64,000 nucleotides of DNA, taken from Escherichia ruysiae. GTDB taxonomy: Bacteria > Pseudomonadota > Gammaproteobacteria > Enterobacterales > Enterobacteriaceae. Below are positions 46,431 to 56,232 of this stretch, piece after piece. A model generated the notes under the pieces. It worked only from the letters and a program-made list of their open reading frames with translations. It ran no database searches and was not told where the DNA came from. Position 1 is the first letter of the stretch, and each line of letters begins with the position of its first letter. Location: assembly GCF_902498915.1 (NCBI RefSeq), contig NZ_CABVLQ010000001.1; one strand, written 5' to 3'. The position numbers were made by a program, and so were the translations under genes.

Positions 46431-48725
46431 ATGAAGGTAGATATTGATACCAGCGATAAGCTGTACGCCGACGCATGGCTTGGCTTTAAAGGTACGGACT
46501 GGAAAAACGAAATTAATGTCCGCGATTTTATTCAACACAACTATACGCCTTATGAAGGTGATGAATCTTTCCTTGCTGAAGCAACGCCAGCGACCACGGC
46601 ATTGTGGGAAAAAGTAATGGAAGGCATTCGTATCGAAAATGCGACCCACGCGCCGGTTGATTTCGATACTGATATTGCCACTACCATTACCGCCCATGAT
46701 GCTGGTTATATTAATCAGCCGCTGGAAAAAATTGTTGGTCTGCAAACCGATGCGCCGTTAAAGCGCGCGCTGCATCCGTTTGGCGGCATTAATATGATTA
46801 AAAGTTCATTCCACGCATATGGCCGTGAAATGGACAGCGAATTTGAGTACATCTTTACCGATCTGCGTAAAACCCATAATCAGGGCGTATTTGATGTTTA
46901 CTCACCTGATATGCTGCGCTGCCGTAAATCTGGCGTACTGACCGGTTTGCCGGACGGTTATGGTCGTGGTCGTATCATCGGAGACTATCGCCGCGTGGCG
47001 CTGTACGGCATCAGTTATCTGGTACGTGAACGCGAACTGCAATTTGCCGATCTCCAGTCTCGTCTGGAAAAAGGTGAGGATCTTGAAGCCACCATCCGTC
47101 TGCGTGAAGAGCTGGCGGAACATCGTCATGCGCTGTTGCAGATTCAGGAAATGGCGGCGAAATACGGCTTCGACATCTCCCGTCCGGCGCAGAATGCGCA
47201 GGAAGCGGTGCAGTGGCTCTACTTCGCTTACCTGGCGGCGGTGAAATCGCAAAACGGCGGCGCAATGTCTCTGGGTCGTACCGCATCGTTCCTCGATATC
47301 TACATCGAGCGCGACTTTAAAGCCGGCGTGCTTAATGAGCAGCAGGCGCAGGAACTGATCGACCACTTCATCATGAAGATCCGCATGGTGCGCTTCCTGC
47401 GTACACCGGAATTTGATTCGTTGTTCTCCGGCGATCCCATCTGGGCGACGGAAGTGATCGGCGGGATGGGGCTGGATGGCCGCACTCTGGTGACTAAAAA
47501 CTCCTTCCGCTATCTGCATACCCTACACACCATGGGACCAGCGCCGGAACCAAACCTGACTATTCTGTGGTCGGAAGCATTGCCGATTGCCTTCAAAAAA
47601 TATGCGGCGCAAGTATCTATCGTCACCTCTTCTTTGCAGTATGAAAACGACGATCTGATGCGTACTGACTTCAACAGCGACGATTACGCGATTGCCTGCT
47701 GCGTCAGCCCAATGGTGATTGGTAAGCAGATGCAGTTCTTCGGTGCACGCGCTAACCTGGCGAAAACACTGCTGTACGCAATCAACGGCGGGATGGACGA
47801 GAAGCTGAAGATTCAGGTCGGCCCGAAAACGGCACCATTGATGGACGACGTGCTGGATTACAACAAAGTCATGGACAGCCTCGACCATTTCATGGACTGG
47901 CTGGCGGTGCAGTACATCAGCGCGCTGAACATCATCCACTACATGCACGACAAGTACAGCTATGAAGCCTCGCTGATGGCGCTGCACGATCGTGATGTCT
48001 ATCGCACCATGGCTTGCGGCATCGCGGGTCTGTCGGTGGCGACGGATTCACTTTCCGCTATTAAATATGCCCGAGTGAAACCCATCCGTGACGAAAACGG
48101 TCTGGCGGTGGACTTTGAAATCGACGGCGAATATCCACAGTACGGCAACAACGACGAGCGTGTAGACAGTATTGCTTGTGACCTGGTTGAACGCTTTATG
48201 AAGAAAATTAAAGCACTGCCAACCTATCGCAACGCCGTGCCGACCCAGTCGATCCTGACTATCACTTCTAACGTGGTGTACGGACAGAAAACCGGTAACA
48301 CACCGGACGGTCGCCGCGCGGGTACGCCGTTTGCGCCGGGCGCTAACCCGATGCACGGTCGTGACCGCAAAGGCGCGGTAGCCTCGCTGACTTCCGTGGC
48401 GAAACTGCCGTTCACTTACGCCAAAGACGGTATTTCGTACACCTTCTCGATCGTCCCAGCGGCGCTGGGTAAAGAAGATCCGGTACGCAAAACCAACCTT
48501 GTTGGTCTGCTGGATGGATATTTCCATCACGAAGCGGACATCGAAGGCGGTCAACATCTCAACGTTAACGTTATGAATCGGGAAATGTTGTTGGATGCCA
48601 TTGAGCACCCGGAAAAATACCCGAACCTGACAATCCGTGTCTCTGGCTACGCTGTGCGCTTTAACGCGCTGACTCGCGAACAGCAACAGGATGTGATTTC
48701 ACGTACCTTTACCCAGGCGCTCTGA
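46431..48725 (+). CDS. tdcE: 2-ketobutyrate/pyruvate formate-lyase TdcE
   Basis: 764 residues, glycyl-radical enzyme. The radical site motif RVSGYAVRF lies near the C-terminus and the catalytic Cys pair in ACCVSPM. Cleaves 2-oxobutyrate with CoA to propionyl-CoA plus formate and also acts on pyruvate. Activated by PflA encoded elsewhere. Confidence 0.98.
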   Translation: MKVDIDTSDKLYADAWLGFKGTDWKNEINVRDFIQHNYTPYEGDESFLAEATPATTALWEKVMEGIRIENATHAPVDFDTDIATTITAHDAGYINQPLEKIVGLQTDAPLKRALHPFGGINMIKSSFHAYGREMDSEFEYIFTDLRKTHNQGVFDVYSPDMLRCRKSGVLTGLPDGYGRGRIIGDYRRVALYGISYLVRERELQFADLQSRLEKGEDLEATIRLREELAEHRHALLQIQEMAAKYGFDISRPAQNAQEAVQWLYFAYLAAVKSQNGGAMSLGRTASFLDIYIERDFKAGVLNEQQAQELIDHFIMKIRMVRFLRTPEFDSLFSGDPIWATEVIGGMGLDGRTLVTKNSFRYLHTLHTMGPAPEPNLTILWSEALPIAFKKYAAQVSIVTSSLQYENDDLMRTDFNSDDYAIACCVSPMVIGKQMQFFGARANLAKTLLYAINGGMDEKLKIQVGPKTAPLMDDVLDYNKVMDSLDHFMDWLAVQYISALNIIHYMHDKYSYEASLMALHDRDVYRTMACGIAGLSVATDSLSAIKYARVKPIRDENGLAVDFEIDGEYPQYGNNDERVDSIACDLVERFMKKIKALPTYRNAVPTQSILTITSNVVYGQKTGNTPDGRRAGTPFAPGANPMHGRDRKGAVASLTSVAKLPFTYAKDGISYTFSIVPAALGKEDPVRKTNLVGLLDGYFHHEADIEGGQHLNVNVMNREMLLDAIEHPEKYPNLTIRVSGYAVRFNALTREQQQDVISRTFTQAL

Positions 48726-48738
48726 CGCCGGAGGATGT

Positions 48739-49128
48739 ATGAAAAAGATTATCGAAACGCAACGTGCCCCAGGCGCAATCGGCCCTTATGTTCAGGGTGT
48801 TGATTTAGGCAGCATGGTCTTCACCTCCGGGCAAATTCCGGTTTGCCCGCAGACTGGCGAGATCCCGGCTGATGTGAAAGATCAGGCGCGTTTAAGCCTT
48901 GAAAACGTCAAAGCGATCGTGGTTGCTGCTGGCCTCACCGTTGGCGATATCATCAAGATGACGGTATTCATCACCGATCTGAACGACTTTGCCACCATCA
49001 ATGAAGTCTATAAGCAGTTCTTCGATGAGCATCAGGCGACGTACCCGACCCGTAGCTGCGTGCAGGTCGCGCGTTTGCCGAAAGATGTGAAGCTGGAAAT
49101 TGAAGCTATCGCAGTACGTAGCGTGTAA
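48739..49128 (+). CDS. tdcF: RidA/YjgF family protein TdcF
   Basis: 129 residues; trimeric enamine/imine deaminase family with FTSGQIPVCPQTGEIP and the Arg in PTRSCVQVARLPKDVKLEIEA. Probably hydrolyses the reactive 2-aminoacrylate or aminocrotonate intermediates made by TdcB/TdcG. 13 bp after tdcE. Confidence 0.96.
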   Translation: MKKIIETQRAPGAIGPYVQGVDLGSMVFTSGQIPVCPQTGEIPADVKDQARLSLENVKAIVVAAGLTVGDIIKMTVFITDLNDFATINEVYKQFFDEHQATYPTRSCVQVARLPKDVKLEIEAIAVRSV

Positions 49129-49196
49129 AGCCCGGAGCGGGGCGATTGCAGAGTCGTCCCGCCCTCTTCACAGAATGGCAATCCGAGAGTGTGGTT

Positions 49197-50561
49197 ATGA
49201 TTAGTGCATTCGATATTTTCAAAATTGGTATTGGCCCCTCCAGTTCGCATACCGTGGGGCCAATGAATGCTGGAAAAAGTTTTATCGACCGACTGGTGAG
49301 TAGTGGCTTATTAACTGCAACAAGTCATATTGTGGTCGATCTTTACGGGTCGTTGTCACTGACGGGCAAAGGCCATGCCACGGATATCGCCATCATTATG
49401 GGACTGGCAGGAAACAGCCCGCAGGATGTTGTTATTGATGAGATCCCTGCATTTATTGAACTTGTGACGCGCAGTGGGCGACTGCCGGTGGCTTCTGGTG
49501 CGCATATTGTTGATTTTCCTGTAGCAAAGAACATTATCTTCCATCCCGAAATGTTGTCTCGTCATGAGAACGGGATGCGGATTACTGCCTGGAACGGGCA
49601 GGAAGAGCTATTAAGCAAAACCTATTACTCTGTCGGCGGCGGGTTTATCGTTGAAGAAGAACACTTCGGCCTGTCGCACGATGTCGAAACACCCGTACCT
49701 TATGACTTCCACTCGGCAGGCGAACTGCTGAAAATGTGTGATTACAACGGCCTGTCTATTTCTGGCCTGATGATGCATAACGAGCTGGCGCTGCGCAGCA
49801 AAGCGGAAATTGATGCAGGGTTTGCTCGTATCTGGCAGGTGATGCACGACGGTATTGAACGCGGCATGAATACCGAAGGCGTATTGCCTGGCCCGCTCAA
49901 TGTCCCACGCCGGGCGGTGGCGCTGCGCCGTTTGCTGGTCTCTAGTGACAATATCTCTAACGATCCAATGAACGTCATCGACTGGATCAATATGTTTGCT
50001 CTGGCGGTCAGCGAAGAAAACGCCGCTGGCGGGCGTGTAGTGACAGCACCAACTAACGGCGCTTGCGGTATTATTCCGGCAGTGCTGGCCTATTACGATA
50101 AATTCCGCCGTCCGCTCAATGAGCGATCCATCGCCCGTTTTCTACTGGCGGCTGGCGCTATTGGCGCGCTGTATAAAATGAATGCCTCCATCTCTGGTGC
50201 GGAAGTGGGGTGTCAGGGCGAAATTGGCGTGGCCTGTTCGATGGCGGCGGCAGGGTTAACCGAACTGCTGGGCGGCAGCCCGGCGCAGGTATGCAATGCG
50301 GCGGAAATCGCTATGGAGCATAACCTTGGGCTGACCTGCGATCCGGTTGCCGGACAAGTGCAAATTCCGTGTATTGAACGTAACGCTATCAACGCTGTGA
50401 AAGCGGTAAACGCCGCGCGGATGGCAATGCGGCGTACCTCTGCACCGCGTGTTTCGCTCGATAAAGTGATCGAGACGATGTATGAAACTGGCAAAGATAT
50501 GAACGATAAATACCGCGAAACTTCACGCGGAGGACTGGCGATAAAAGTGGTCTGCGGCTGA
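49197..50561 (+). CDS. tdcG: L-serine deaminase TdcG
   Basis: 454 residues from ATG 49197 (17 upstream codons are open but non-conserved). Iron-sulfur L-serine dehydratase: FDIFKIGIGPSSSHTVGPM N-terminus, TAPTNGACGIIPAV, GCQGEIGVACSMAA and the C-terminal GLTCDPVAGQVQIPCIERN supply cluster cysteines. Last gene of the tdc operon. Confidence 0.97.
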   Translation: MISAFDIFKIGIGPSSSHTVGPMNAGKSFIDRLVSSGLLTATSHIVVDLYGSLSLTGKGHATDIAIIMGLAGNSPQDVVIDEIPAFIELVTRSGRLPVASGAHIVDFPVAKNIIFHPEMLSRHENGMRITAWNGQEELLSKTYYSVGGGFIVEEEHFGLSHDVETPVPYDFHSAGELLKMCDYNGLSISGLMMHNELALRSKAEIDAGFARIWQVMHDGIERGMNTEGVLPGPLNVPRRAVALRRLLVSSDNISNDPMNVIDWINMFALAVSEENAAGGRVVTAPTNGACGIIPAVLAYYDKFRRPLNERSIARFLLAAGAIGALYKMNASISGAEVGCQGEIGVACSMAAAGLTELLGGSPAQVCNAAEIAMEHNLGLTCDPVAGQVQIPCIERNAINAVKAVNAARMAMRRTSAPRVSLDKVIETMYETGKDMNDKYRETSRGGLAIKVVCG

Positions 50562-50583
50562 TATTTCATCCGCATTTATCTTT

Positions 50584-50612
50584 GGGTGCACAAAATGTGC
50601 ACCCTTTTTTAT
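50584..50612 (+). terminator. tdc operon terminator
   Basis: GGGTGCAC-AAAAT-GTGCACCC followed by TTTTTT, 20 bp after the tdcG stop. Confidence 0.95.
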
Positions 50613-50838
50613 TGTGATCTGCCGCAAATAGAGAATAATTGTTTCTTTTCTGTTTATTTTATAGAAAATTATTATCCATAACTGCTATTTCAAAGTCTTG
50701 ATTGTGAAGATTTTCTCTAACCTCACGCGTATCATTTCTTCATTCTAATAACTCGCCTGCAAAAAAACGTAGACCGCGTATCGCCTTGATGCGGCTCGAA
50801 AAAAATAAAAAGCCCTACAAAATATTGAGCGAGAAATT

Positions 50839-52170
50839 ATGGAAATTGCAACGAATAAAGGCGTTATTGCAGACGCTTCGACCCCGGCGGGTCGTGCTGG
50901 AATGAGTGAAAGTGAATGGCGTGAAGCAATCAAATTCGACAGTACCGACACCGGCTGGGTGATTATGAGTATCGGGATGGCGATTGGCGCGGGGATTGTT
51001 TTTCTCCCGGTACAGGTCGGTTTGATGGGATTGTGGGTATTTTTGCTCTCATCAGTGATTGGTTACCCGGCAATGTATCTGTTTCAGCGGTTGTTTATTA
51101 ATACGCTGGCAGAATCACCGGAGTGTAAAGATTACCCCAGCGTCATCAGCGGTTATTTAGGTAAAAACTGGGGCATCCTGTTAGGTGCACTCTATTTCGT
51201 GATGTTGGTGATCTGGATGTTCGTCTATTCCACCGCCATCACCAACGATAGCGCCTCCTATTTACATACTTTTGGCGTGACGGAAAGCGTGCTATCAGAC
51301 AATCCGTTTTATGGACTGGTACTGATTTGCATTCTGGTAGCCATCTCCTCACGCGGCGAGAAACTGTTATTCAAGATTTCGACTGGCATGGTTCTGACCA
51401 AGCTACTGGTGGTCGCGGCGCTGGGCGTGTCGATGGTGGGAATGTGGCATCTGTATAACGTGGGTTCGCTGCCGCCGCTGGGGCTGCTGGTGAAAAACGC
51501 CATTATTACGCTGCCGTTTACCCTGACGTCGATTCTGTTTATCCAGACATTAAGCCCGATGGTGATTTCCTATCGCTCGCGGGAAAAATCGATTGAAGTA
51601 GCGCGGCATAAAGCGTTGCGGGCAATGAACATCGCGTTCGGCATTCTGTTTGTTACCGTCTTTTTCTACGCCGTGTCGTTCACGCTGGCGATGGGACATG
51701 ACGAAGCGGTAAAAGCCTACGAGCAGAATATTTCCGCGCTGGCGATTGCCGCACAGTTTATTAGCGGTGACGGTGCAGCGTGGGTAAAAGTGGTTAGTGT
51801 CATTCTCAATATCTTTGCCGTAATGACCGCGTTTTTTGGCGTCTATTTAGGCTTCCGTGAAGCAACGCAAGGGATCGTAATGAACATCCTGCGCCGCAAG
51901 ATACCGGCCGAGAAGATTAACGAAACTCTCGTTCAGCGCGGCATCATGATTTTCGCCATTTTACTGGCCTGGAGCGCCATCGTACTGAACGCGCCGGTGT
52001 TGAGCTTCACCTCTATCTGTAGCCCGATTTTCGGCATGGTAGGGTGCCTGATCCCGGCGTGGCTGGTTTACAAAGTACCGGCATTACACAAATACAAAGG
52101 GATGTCTCTGTACCTGATTATCGTCACCGGTTTGTTGCTTTGCGTTTCTCCGTTCCTGGCATTTTCTTGA
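50839..52170 (+). CDS. cyuP: Cysteine/serine permease CyuP (YhaO/DlsT)
   Basis: 443 residues, HAAAP-family transporter with about 11 helices (MSIGMAIGAGIVFLPVQVG first helix). Transports cysteine (reported also for D-serine) and is co-transcribed with cyuA; the operon is activated by CyuR (YbaO). About 277 bp of AT-rich DNA separates it from tdcG. Confidence 0.95.
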   Translation: MEIATNKGVIADASTPAGRAGMSESEWREAIKFDSTDTGWVIMSIGMAIGAGIVFLPVQVGLMGLWVFLLSSVIGYPAMYLFQRLFINTLAESPECKDYPSVISGYLGKNWGILLGALYFVMLVIWMFVYSTAITNDSASYLHTFGVTESVLSDNPFYGLVLICILVAISSRGEKLLFKISTGMVLTKLLVVAALGVSMVGMWHLYNVGSLPPLGLLVKNAIITLPFTLTSILFIQTLSPMVISYRSREKSIEVARHKALRAMNIAFGILFVTVFFYAVSFTLAMGHDEAVKAYEQNISALAIAAQFISGDGAAWVKVVSVILNIFAVMTAFFGVYLGFREATQGIVMNILRRKIPAEKINETLVQRGIMIFAILLAWSAIVLNAPVLSFTSICSPIFGMVGCLIPAWLVYKVPALHKYKGMSLYLIIVTGLLLCVSPFLAFS

Positions 52171-52197
52171 TTTACCTGAAATTTTAAGGTTTTTATT

Positions 52198-53508
52198 ATG
52201 TTTGATTCGACTTTAAATCCGTTATGGCAGCGTTACATCCTCGCCGTTCAGGAGGAAGTAAAACCGGCGCTGGGATGTACTGAACCTATTTCACTGGCGC
52301 TGGCAGCGGCGGTTGCTGCGGCAGAACTGGAAGGTCCGGTTGAACGTGTAGAAGCCTGGGTTTCGCCAAATCTGATGAAGAACGGTCTGGGCGTTACTGT
52401 TCCCGGCACGGGAATGGTGGGACTGCCGATTGCGGCGGCGCTGGGAGCGTTAGGTGGAAATGCCAAAGCCGGGCTGGAAGTGCTGAAAGACGCAACTGCG
52501 CAGGCGATTGCTGATGCCAAAGCATTGCTGGCGGCGGGGAAAGTCTCGGTTAAGATCCAGGAACCTTGCGACGAGATCCTCTTCTCACGCGCCAAAGTCT
52601 GGAACGGCGAGAAGTGGGCGTGTGTCACCATCGTCGGTGGACATACCAACATTGTGCATATTGAGACGCACAATGGCGTGGTATTTGCCCAGCAGGCATG
52701 TGTGACAGAGGGGGAGCAAGAGTCGCCGCTGGCGGTGCTCTCCAGAACGACGCTCGCCGAGATCCTGAAGTTCGTCAATGAAGTCCCGTTTGAGGCGATC
52801 CGCTTTATTCTCGATTCTGCGAAGTTAAACTGTGCATTATCGCAGGAAGGTTTGAGTGGCAACTGGGGGCTGCATATTGGCGCAACGCTGGAAAAACAGT
52901 GTGCGCGCGGTTTGTTGGCGAAGGATCTCTCCTCGTCGATTGTGATTCGTACCAGCGCGGCATCTGATGCGCGTATGGGCGGCGCAACGCTTCCGGCGAT
53001 GAGTAACTCCGGTTCTGGTAACCAGGGGATCACCGCGACAATGCCCGTAGTGGTGGTCGCGGAACACTTCGGGGTGGATGATGAACGGCTGGCACGCGCG
53101 CTGATGCTTTCGCATTTGAGCGCGATTTACATCCATAACCAGTTGCCGCGTTTATCCGCGCTGTGCGCGGCGACGACGGCAGCAATGGGGGCTGCCGCTG
53201 GGATGGCGTGGCTGGTGGATGGGCGTTATGAAACGATCTCTATGGCGATCAGCAGTATGATCGGCGATGTCAGCGGCATGATTTGCGATGGTGCGTCGAA
53301 CAGTTGTGCGATGAAGGTTTCGACCAGTGCTTCGGCAGCGTGGAAAGCGGTGTTAATGGCGCTGGATGATACCGCCGTGACCGGCAATGAAGGGATTGTG
53401 GCGCATGATGTTGAGCAGTCGATTGCCAATCTGTGTGCGCTGGCAAGCCATTCGATGCAGCAAACGGATCGGCAGATTATCGAGATTATGGCGAGCAAGG
53501 CCAGATAA
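52198..53508 (+). CDS. cyuA: L-cysteine desulfidase CyuA (YhaM)
   Basis: 436 residues of the UPF0597/SDH-alpha-like family. KPALGCTEPISLALAAA and PCDEILFSRAKVW match [4Fe-4S] cysteine desulfidases; SNSGSGNQGITATMPV and GMICDGASNSCAMK supply further ligands. Degrades cysteine to pyruvate, ammonia and sulfide during anaerobic growth. Confidence 0.95.
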   Translation: MFDSTLNPLWQRYILAVQEEVKPALGCTEPISLALAAAVAAAELEGPVERVEAWVSPNLMKNGLGVTVPGTGMVGLPIAAALGALGGNAKAGLEVLKDATAQAIADAKALLAAGKVSVKIQEPCDEILFSRAKVWNGEKWACVTIVGGHTNIVHIETHNGVVFAQQACVTEGEQESPLAVLSRTTLAEILKFVNEVPFEAIRFILDSAKLNCALSQEGLSGNWGLHIGATLEKQCARGLLAKDLSSSIVIRTSAASDARMGGATLPAMSNSGSGNQGITATMPVVVVAEHFGVDDERLARALMLSHLSAIYIHNQLPRLSALCAATTAAMGAAAGMAWLVDGRYETISMAISSMIGDVSGMICDGASNSCAMKVSTSASAAWKAVLMALDDTAVTGNEGIVAHDVEQSIANLCALASHSMQQTDRQIIEIMASKAR

Positions 53509-53535
53509 GCGGCGAGTCTTGGGTATCGTACCTGA

Positions 53536-53641
<106 letters not shown>

Positions 53642-53648
53642 CCTGTCT

Positions 53649-53813
53649 TTATGCGGCGGCTTCATCCTCGGCTAACCGCGTTTCGGCGTCGGCTACTATC
53701 GCTTCCAGCTCGCTCAACATCTCTTCATAGCCAAAGTTTTTAGTTGCGCGAGTGGTTTCTTTCGCCACAACGGGCTTCACTGACTGGCGTTTCTTCGCCG
53801 ATTTTTTACTCAT
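53649..53813 (-). CDS. yhaL: Small conserved protein YhaL
   Basis: 54 codons from the second of two ATGs (53813) after GGGAGAAGATG. Basic N-terminus (MSKKSAKKRQSVKP) and an acidic helix, FGYEEMLSELEAIVADAETR. The helix resembles the N-terminal motif of exonuclease VII small subunits (XseB), but the fit is short. Function unknown. Confidence 0.88.
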   Translation of the reverse strand: MSKKSAKKRQSVKPVVAKETTRATKNFGYEEMLSELEAIVADAETRLAEDEAAA

Positions 53814-53835
53814 CATCTTCTCCCTGTAAAAACAA

Positions 53836-54537
53836 CTAGACAGGTAAATCTATCAGTAAAGCGCGCAGCGGGGAATCAGCAACCAGCGTAATGTTAGCCT
53901 CGTCACGAATAAATGCACCATCACCGCAGGTCAGTGCCGCTTTCTCTTCATGATGCGTAATTGCATGAAATTGGCCGTGAATCGATTGTAAATAGGCGCG
54001 CGGGCCGTGAAGTTGAAAGTTCGCACTTTCGCCCTTAGCGAGCACAATATGATGCAACCACACTTGCTGGCGCAGTTGCAGGCTACCCTCTGTGCCATCG
54101 GGCGAGGCGATTAATTGCTGCTTGCCCATATTAAGCGCCAGTTTTTGAATCAGCGGATTCTCTCGCTGCGGGCAGGCATCCAGCCAAAGCTGCATCCGCG
54201 TTAACGGTTTGTCTTTGCTAATGTTATGTTCGCTATAACTCACGCCCGGCTGAGTAGAAAGCAATAAGGCTTCACCGGCGCTGGCCTGAACATGATTGCC
54301 TTCACTGTCGCGGTATTCTGCTTCTCCATCCAGAATCACATTCAAAATATCGACTTTTGGATAGGTTCGTGGCTGAAAGGCGGCTCCTGGAGCCAGCACT
54401 TCCTGATTGAGCACGCGCAGGGAGGCGTAGCCTAACAATTTAGGGTCGAAGTAGTGTCCAAAGGAAAAAGTATACCGGGCCTGTAACCATCCGTAGTCTG
54501 CTTGTCCACACTGCCTGGCAGTTCGGGTAGTAATCAT
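53836..54537 (-). CDS. yhaK: Pirin-family bicupin YhaK
   Basis: 233 residues. N-terminal pirin cupin (FSFGHYFDPKLLGYASLRVL; HPR-like PRTYPKVDILNVILDGEAEY, where the usual metal-binding histidine is not obvious) and a C-terminal cupin. E. coli YhaK is a cytoplasmic redox-sensitive marker. Divergent from yhaJ. Confidence 0.93.
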   Translation of the reverse strand: MITTRTARQCGQADYGWLQARYTFSFGHYFDPKLLGYASLRVLNQEVLAPGAAFQPRTYPKVDILNVILDGEAEYRDSEGNHVQASAGEALLLSTQPGVSYSEHNISKDKPLTRMQLWLDACPQRENPLIQKLALNMGKQQLIASPDGTEGSLQLRQQVWLHHIVLAKGESANFQLHGPRAYLQSIHGQFHAITHHEEKAALTCGDGAFIRDEANITLVADSPLRALLIDLPV

Positions 54538-54641
54538 AATTATTGACCTCTCTTTACTTCCTTTTATGGTAAGGGGCTAGACGCTACATTGTTAGCCAGA
54601 TATTCTGCCCGGTATGTTCAAATTTCCTGAATGAGAACGAC

Positions 54642-55538
54642 ATGGCCAAAGAAAGGGCATTAACGCTGGAAGCACTGCGTGTTATGGACGCGATCGATCG
54701 CCGTGGCAGTTTTGCGGCAGCAGCAGATGAGCTGGGACGCGTGCCTTCTGCGCTTAGCTACACCATGCAAAAACTGGAAGAAGAGCTGGATGTGGTACTG
54801 TTTGACCGCTCTGGCCATCGCACCAAATTCACCAATGTCGGGCGTATGTTGCTGGAGCGAGGACGCGTTCTGCTGGAAGCCGCAGATAAACTGACTACCG
54901 ATGCGGAAGCCCTCGCGCGCGGTTGGGAAACGCATCTCACCATTGTGACCGAGGCGCTGGTGCCGACGGCTGCCTTTTTCCCTTTGATCGACAAACTGGC
55001 GGTGAAAGCCAATACCCAACTGGCAATTATCACCGAAGTGCTGGCGGGCGCGTGGGAGCGGCTGGAGCAGGGGCGAGCGGATATAGTTATCGCGCCGGAT
55101 ATGCATTTTCGTTCCTCGTCGGAGATCAACTCGCGCAAGCTCTATACCTTAATGAACGTCTACGTTGCCGCGCCGGATCACCCGATTCACCAGGAGCCGG
55201 AACCGCTTTCTGAGGTGACGCGCGTGAAATATCGCGGAATTGCGGTTGCGGATACCGCTCGTGAGCGTCCGGTATTGACGGTGCAGTTGCTGGACAAACA
55301 GCCGCGCTTAACGGTCAGCACCATTGAAGATAAACGCCAGGCGTTACTGGCGGGGCTGGGTGTCGCAACTATGCCGTATCCGATGGTGGAAAAAGATATT
55401 GCGGAAGGACGGCTACGTGTCGTTAGCCCGGAATCGACCAGCGAGATCGATATTATTATGGCCTGGCGTCGCGACAGTATGGGAGAAGCAAAATCCTGGT
55501 GTTTGCGGGAAATTCCAAAGTTGTTCGCCGGAAAATAA
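54642..55538 (+). CDS. yhaJ: LysR-family regulator YhaJ
   Basis: 298 residues, LysR family (LRVMDAIDRRGSFAAAADEL...PSALSYTMQKLEEELD helix-turn-helix). In E. coli it activates yqjF in response to 2,4-dinitrotoluene breakdown products and affects virulence genes in pathogenic strains; both it and yqjF are in this window. Confidence 0.96.
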   Translation: MAKERALTLEALRVMDAIDRRGSFAAAADELGRVPSALSYTMQKLEEELDVVLFDRSGHRTKFTNVGRMLLERGRVLLEAADKLTTDAEALARGWETHLTIVTEALVPTAAFFPLIDKLAVKANTQLAIITEVLAGAWERLEQGRADIVIAPDMHFRSSSEINSRKLYTLMNVYVAAPDHPIHQEPEPLSEVTRVKYRGIAVADTARERPVLTVQLLDKQPRLTVSTIEDKRQALLAGLGVATMPYPMVEKDIAEGRLRVVSPESTSEIDIIMAWRRDSMGEAKSWCLREIPKLFAGK

Positions 55539-55571
55539 ACGATTAAGCACCTTTCACAAGGTGCTTAATTA

Positions 55572-55940
55572 TTATTCCTGTTCCAGTTTCGGGTCTGGCC
55601 CAAAGCGGTTTTCACCCGGTGTACCCGCCTGGCAGTTAAAGACGATGATAATCAGCCAGCCGATAAACGGGATTAAGAACAGCAGTACCCACCACGCCGA
55701 GCGGTCGGTGTCGTGCAGGCGGCGGAACTGAACTGCCCACCACGGTAAAAACACCAGAATGCCATAGATTGTCGTCAGGATGCCTTCGCCACCGGCGCGT
55801 TGCCAGCCTAACATTTTATCCAGTAGTCCCAGCACGAACGTAAAGATGATGTTGACCAGAATAAACATCCAGTACTCTTTGCGCCGCGCACGACCCCGAA
55901 ATCCGACATAATTTTTTAGTACTTTCAGATACCAGTCCAT
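55572..55940 (-). CDS. yhaH: DUF805 inner-membrane protein YhaH
   Basis: 122 residues from ATG 55940. Four hydrophobic helices and the DUF805 signature (WAVQFRRLHDTDRSAWW...FIGWLIIIVFNC). Nearest in sequence to K-12 YhaH. K-12 has two tandem DUF805 genes here (yhaH, yhaI); only one is present, directly next to yhaJ. Role unknown. Confidence 0.9.
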   Translation of the reverse strand: MDWYLKVLKNYVGFRGRARRKEYWMFILVNIIFTFVLGLLDKMLGWQRAGGEGILTTIYGILVFLPWWAVQFRRLHDTDRSAWWVLLFLIPFIGWLIIIVFNCQAGTPGENRFGPDPKLEQE

Positions 55941-56082
55941 TTTTGCCTCAATTTTGCTCAATCACTTGTTTTTAAAGCAGCAAATTAAGAATAGACATGA
56001 ATGAAATGGCAGTAAATATCACTATGATGAATTAATAAGGCGCAATGAACGGAACTTCAGACTGATGGCAAGCGCAAAATCG

Positions 56083-56212
56083 CCAGATGCGCTACGCTTA
56101 TCTGGCCTGTGAGTTCTCTGCAATATATTGAATATACAATATTTTTAGGTCAAATAAGCCGTTCAAGCCGCATCCGACATGAACAACACGCACTTAGCCA
56201 ACAATCAGAGGC
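56083..56212. repeat. Degenerate BIME between yhaH and yqjG
   Basis: CCAGATGCGCTACGCTTATC, linker CTGCAATATATTGAATATAC, then TTTTTAGGTCAAATAAGCCG and CCGCATCCGACATG: decayed REP units with the same order and linker as at 24511-24644, including the tail ACAATCAGAGGC. Confidence 0.75.
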
Positions 56213-56231
56213 ACCACGAAGGGTGCCTTTG
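56206..56231 (-). terminator. yqjG terminator
   Basis: On the minus strand, AAAGGCACCC-TTCG-TGGTGCCTCTG directly after the yqjG stop forms a UUCG-type hairpin with a stable stem; the T run is short. Confidence 0.7.
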
Positions 56232-56232
56232 T

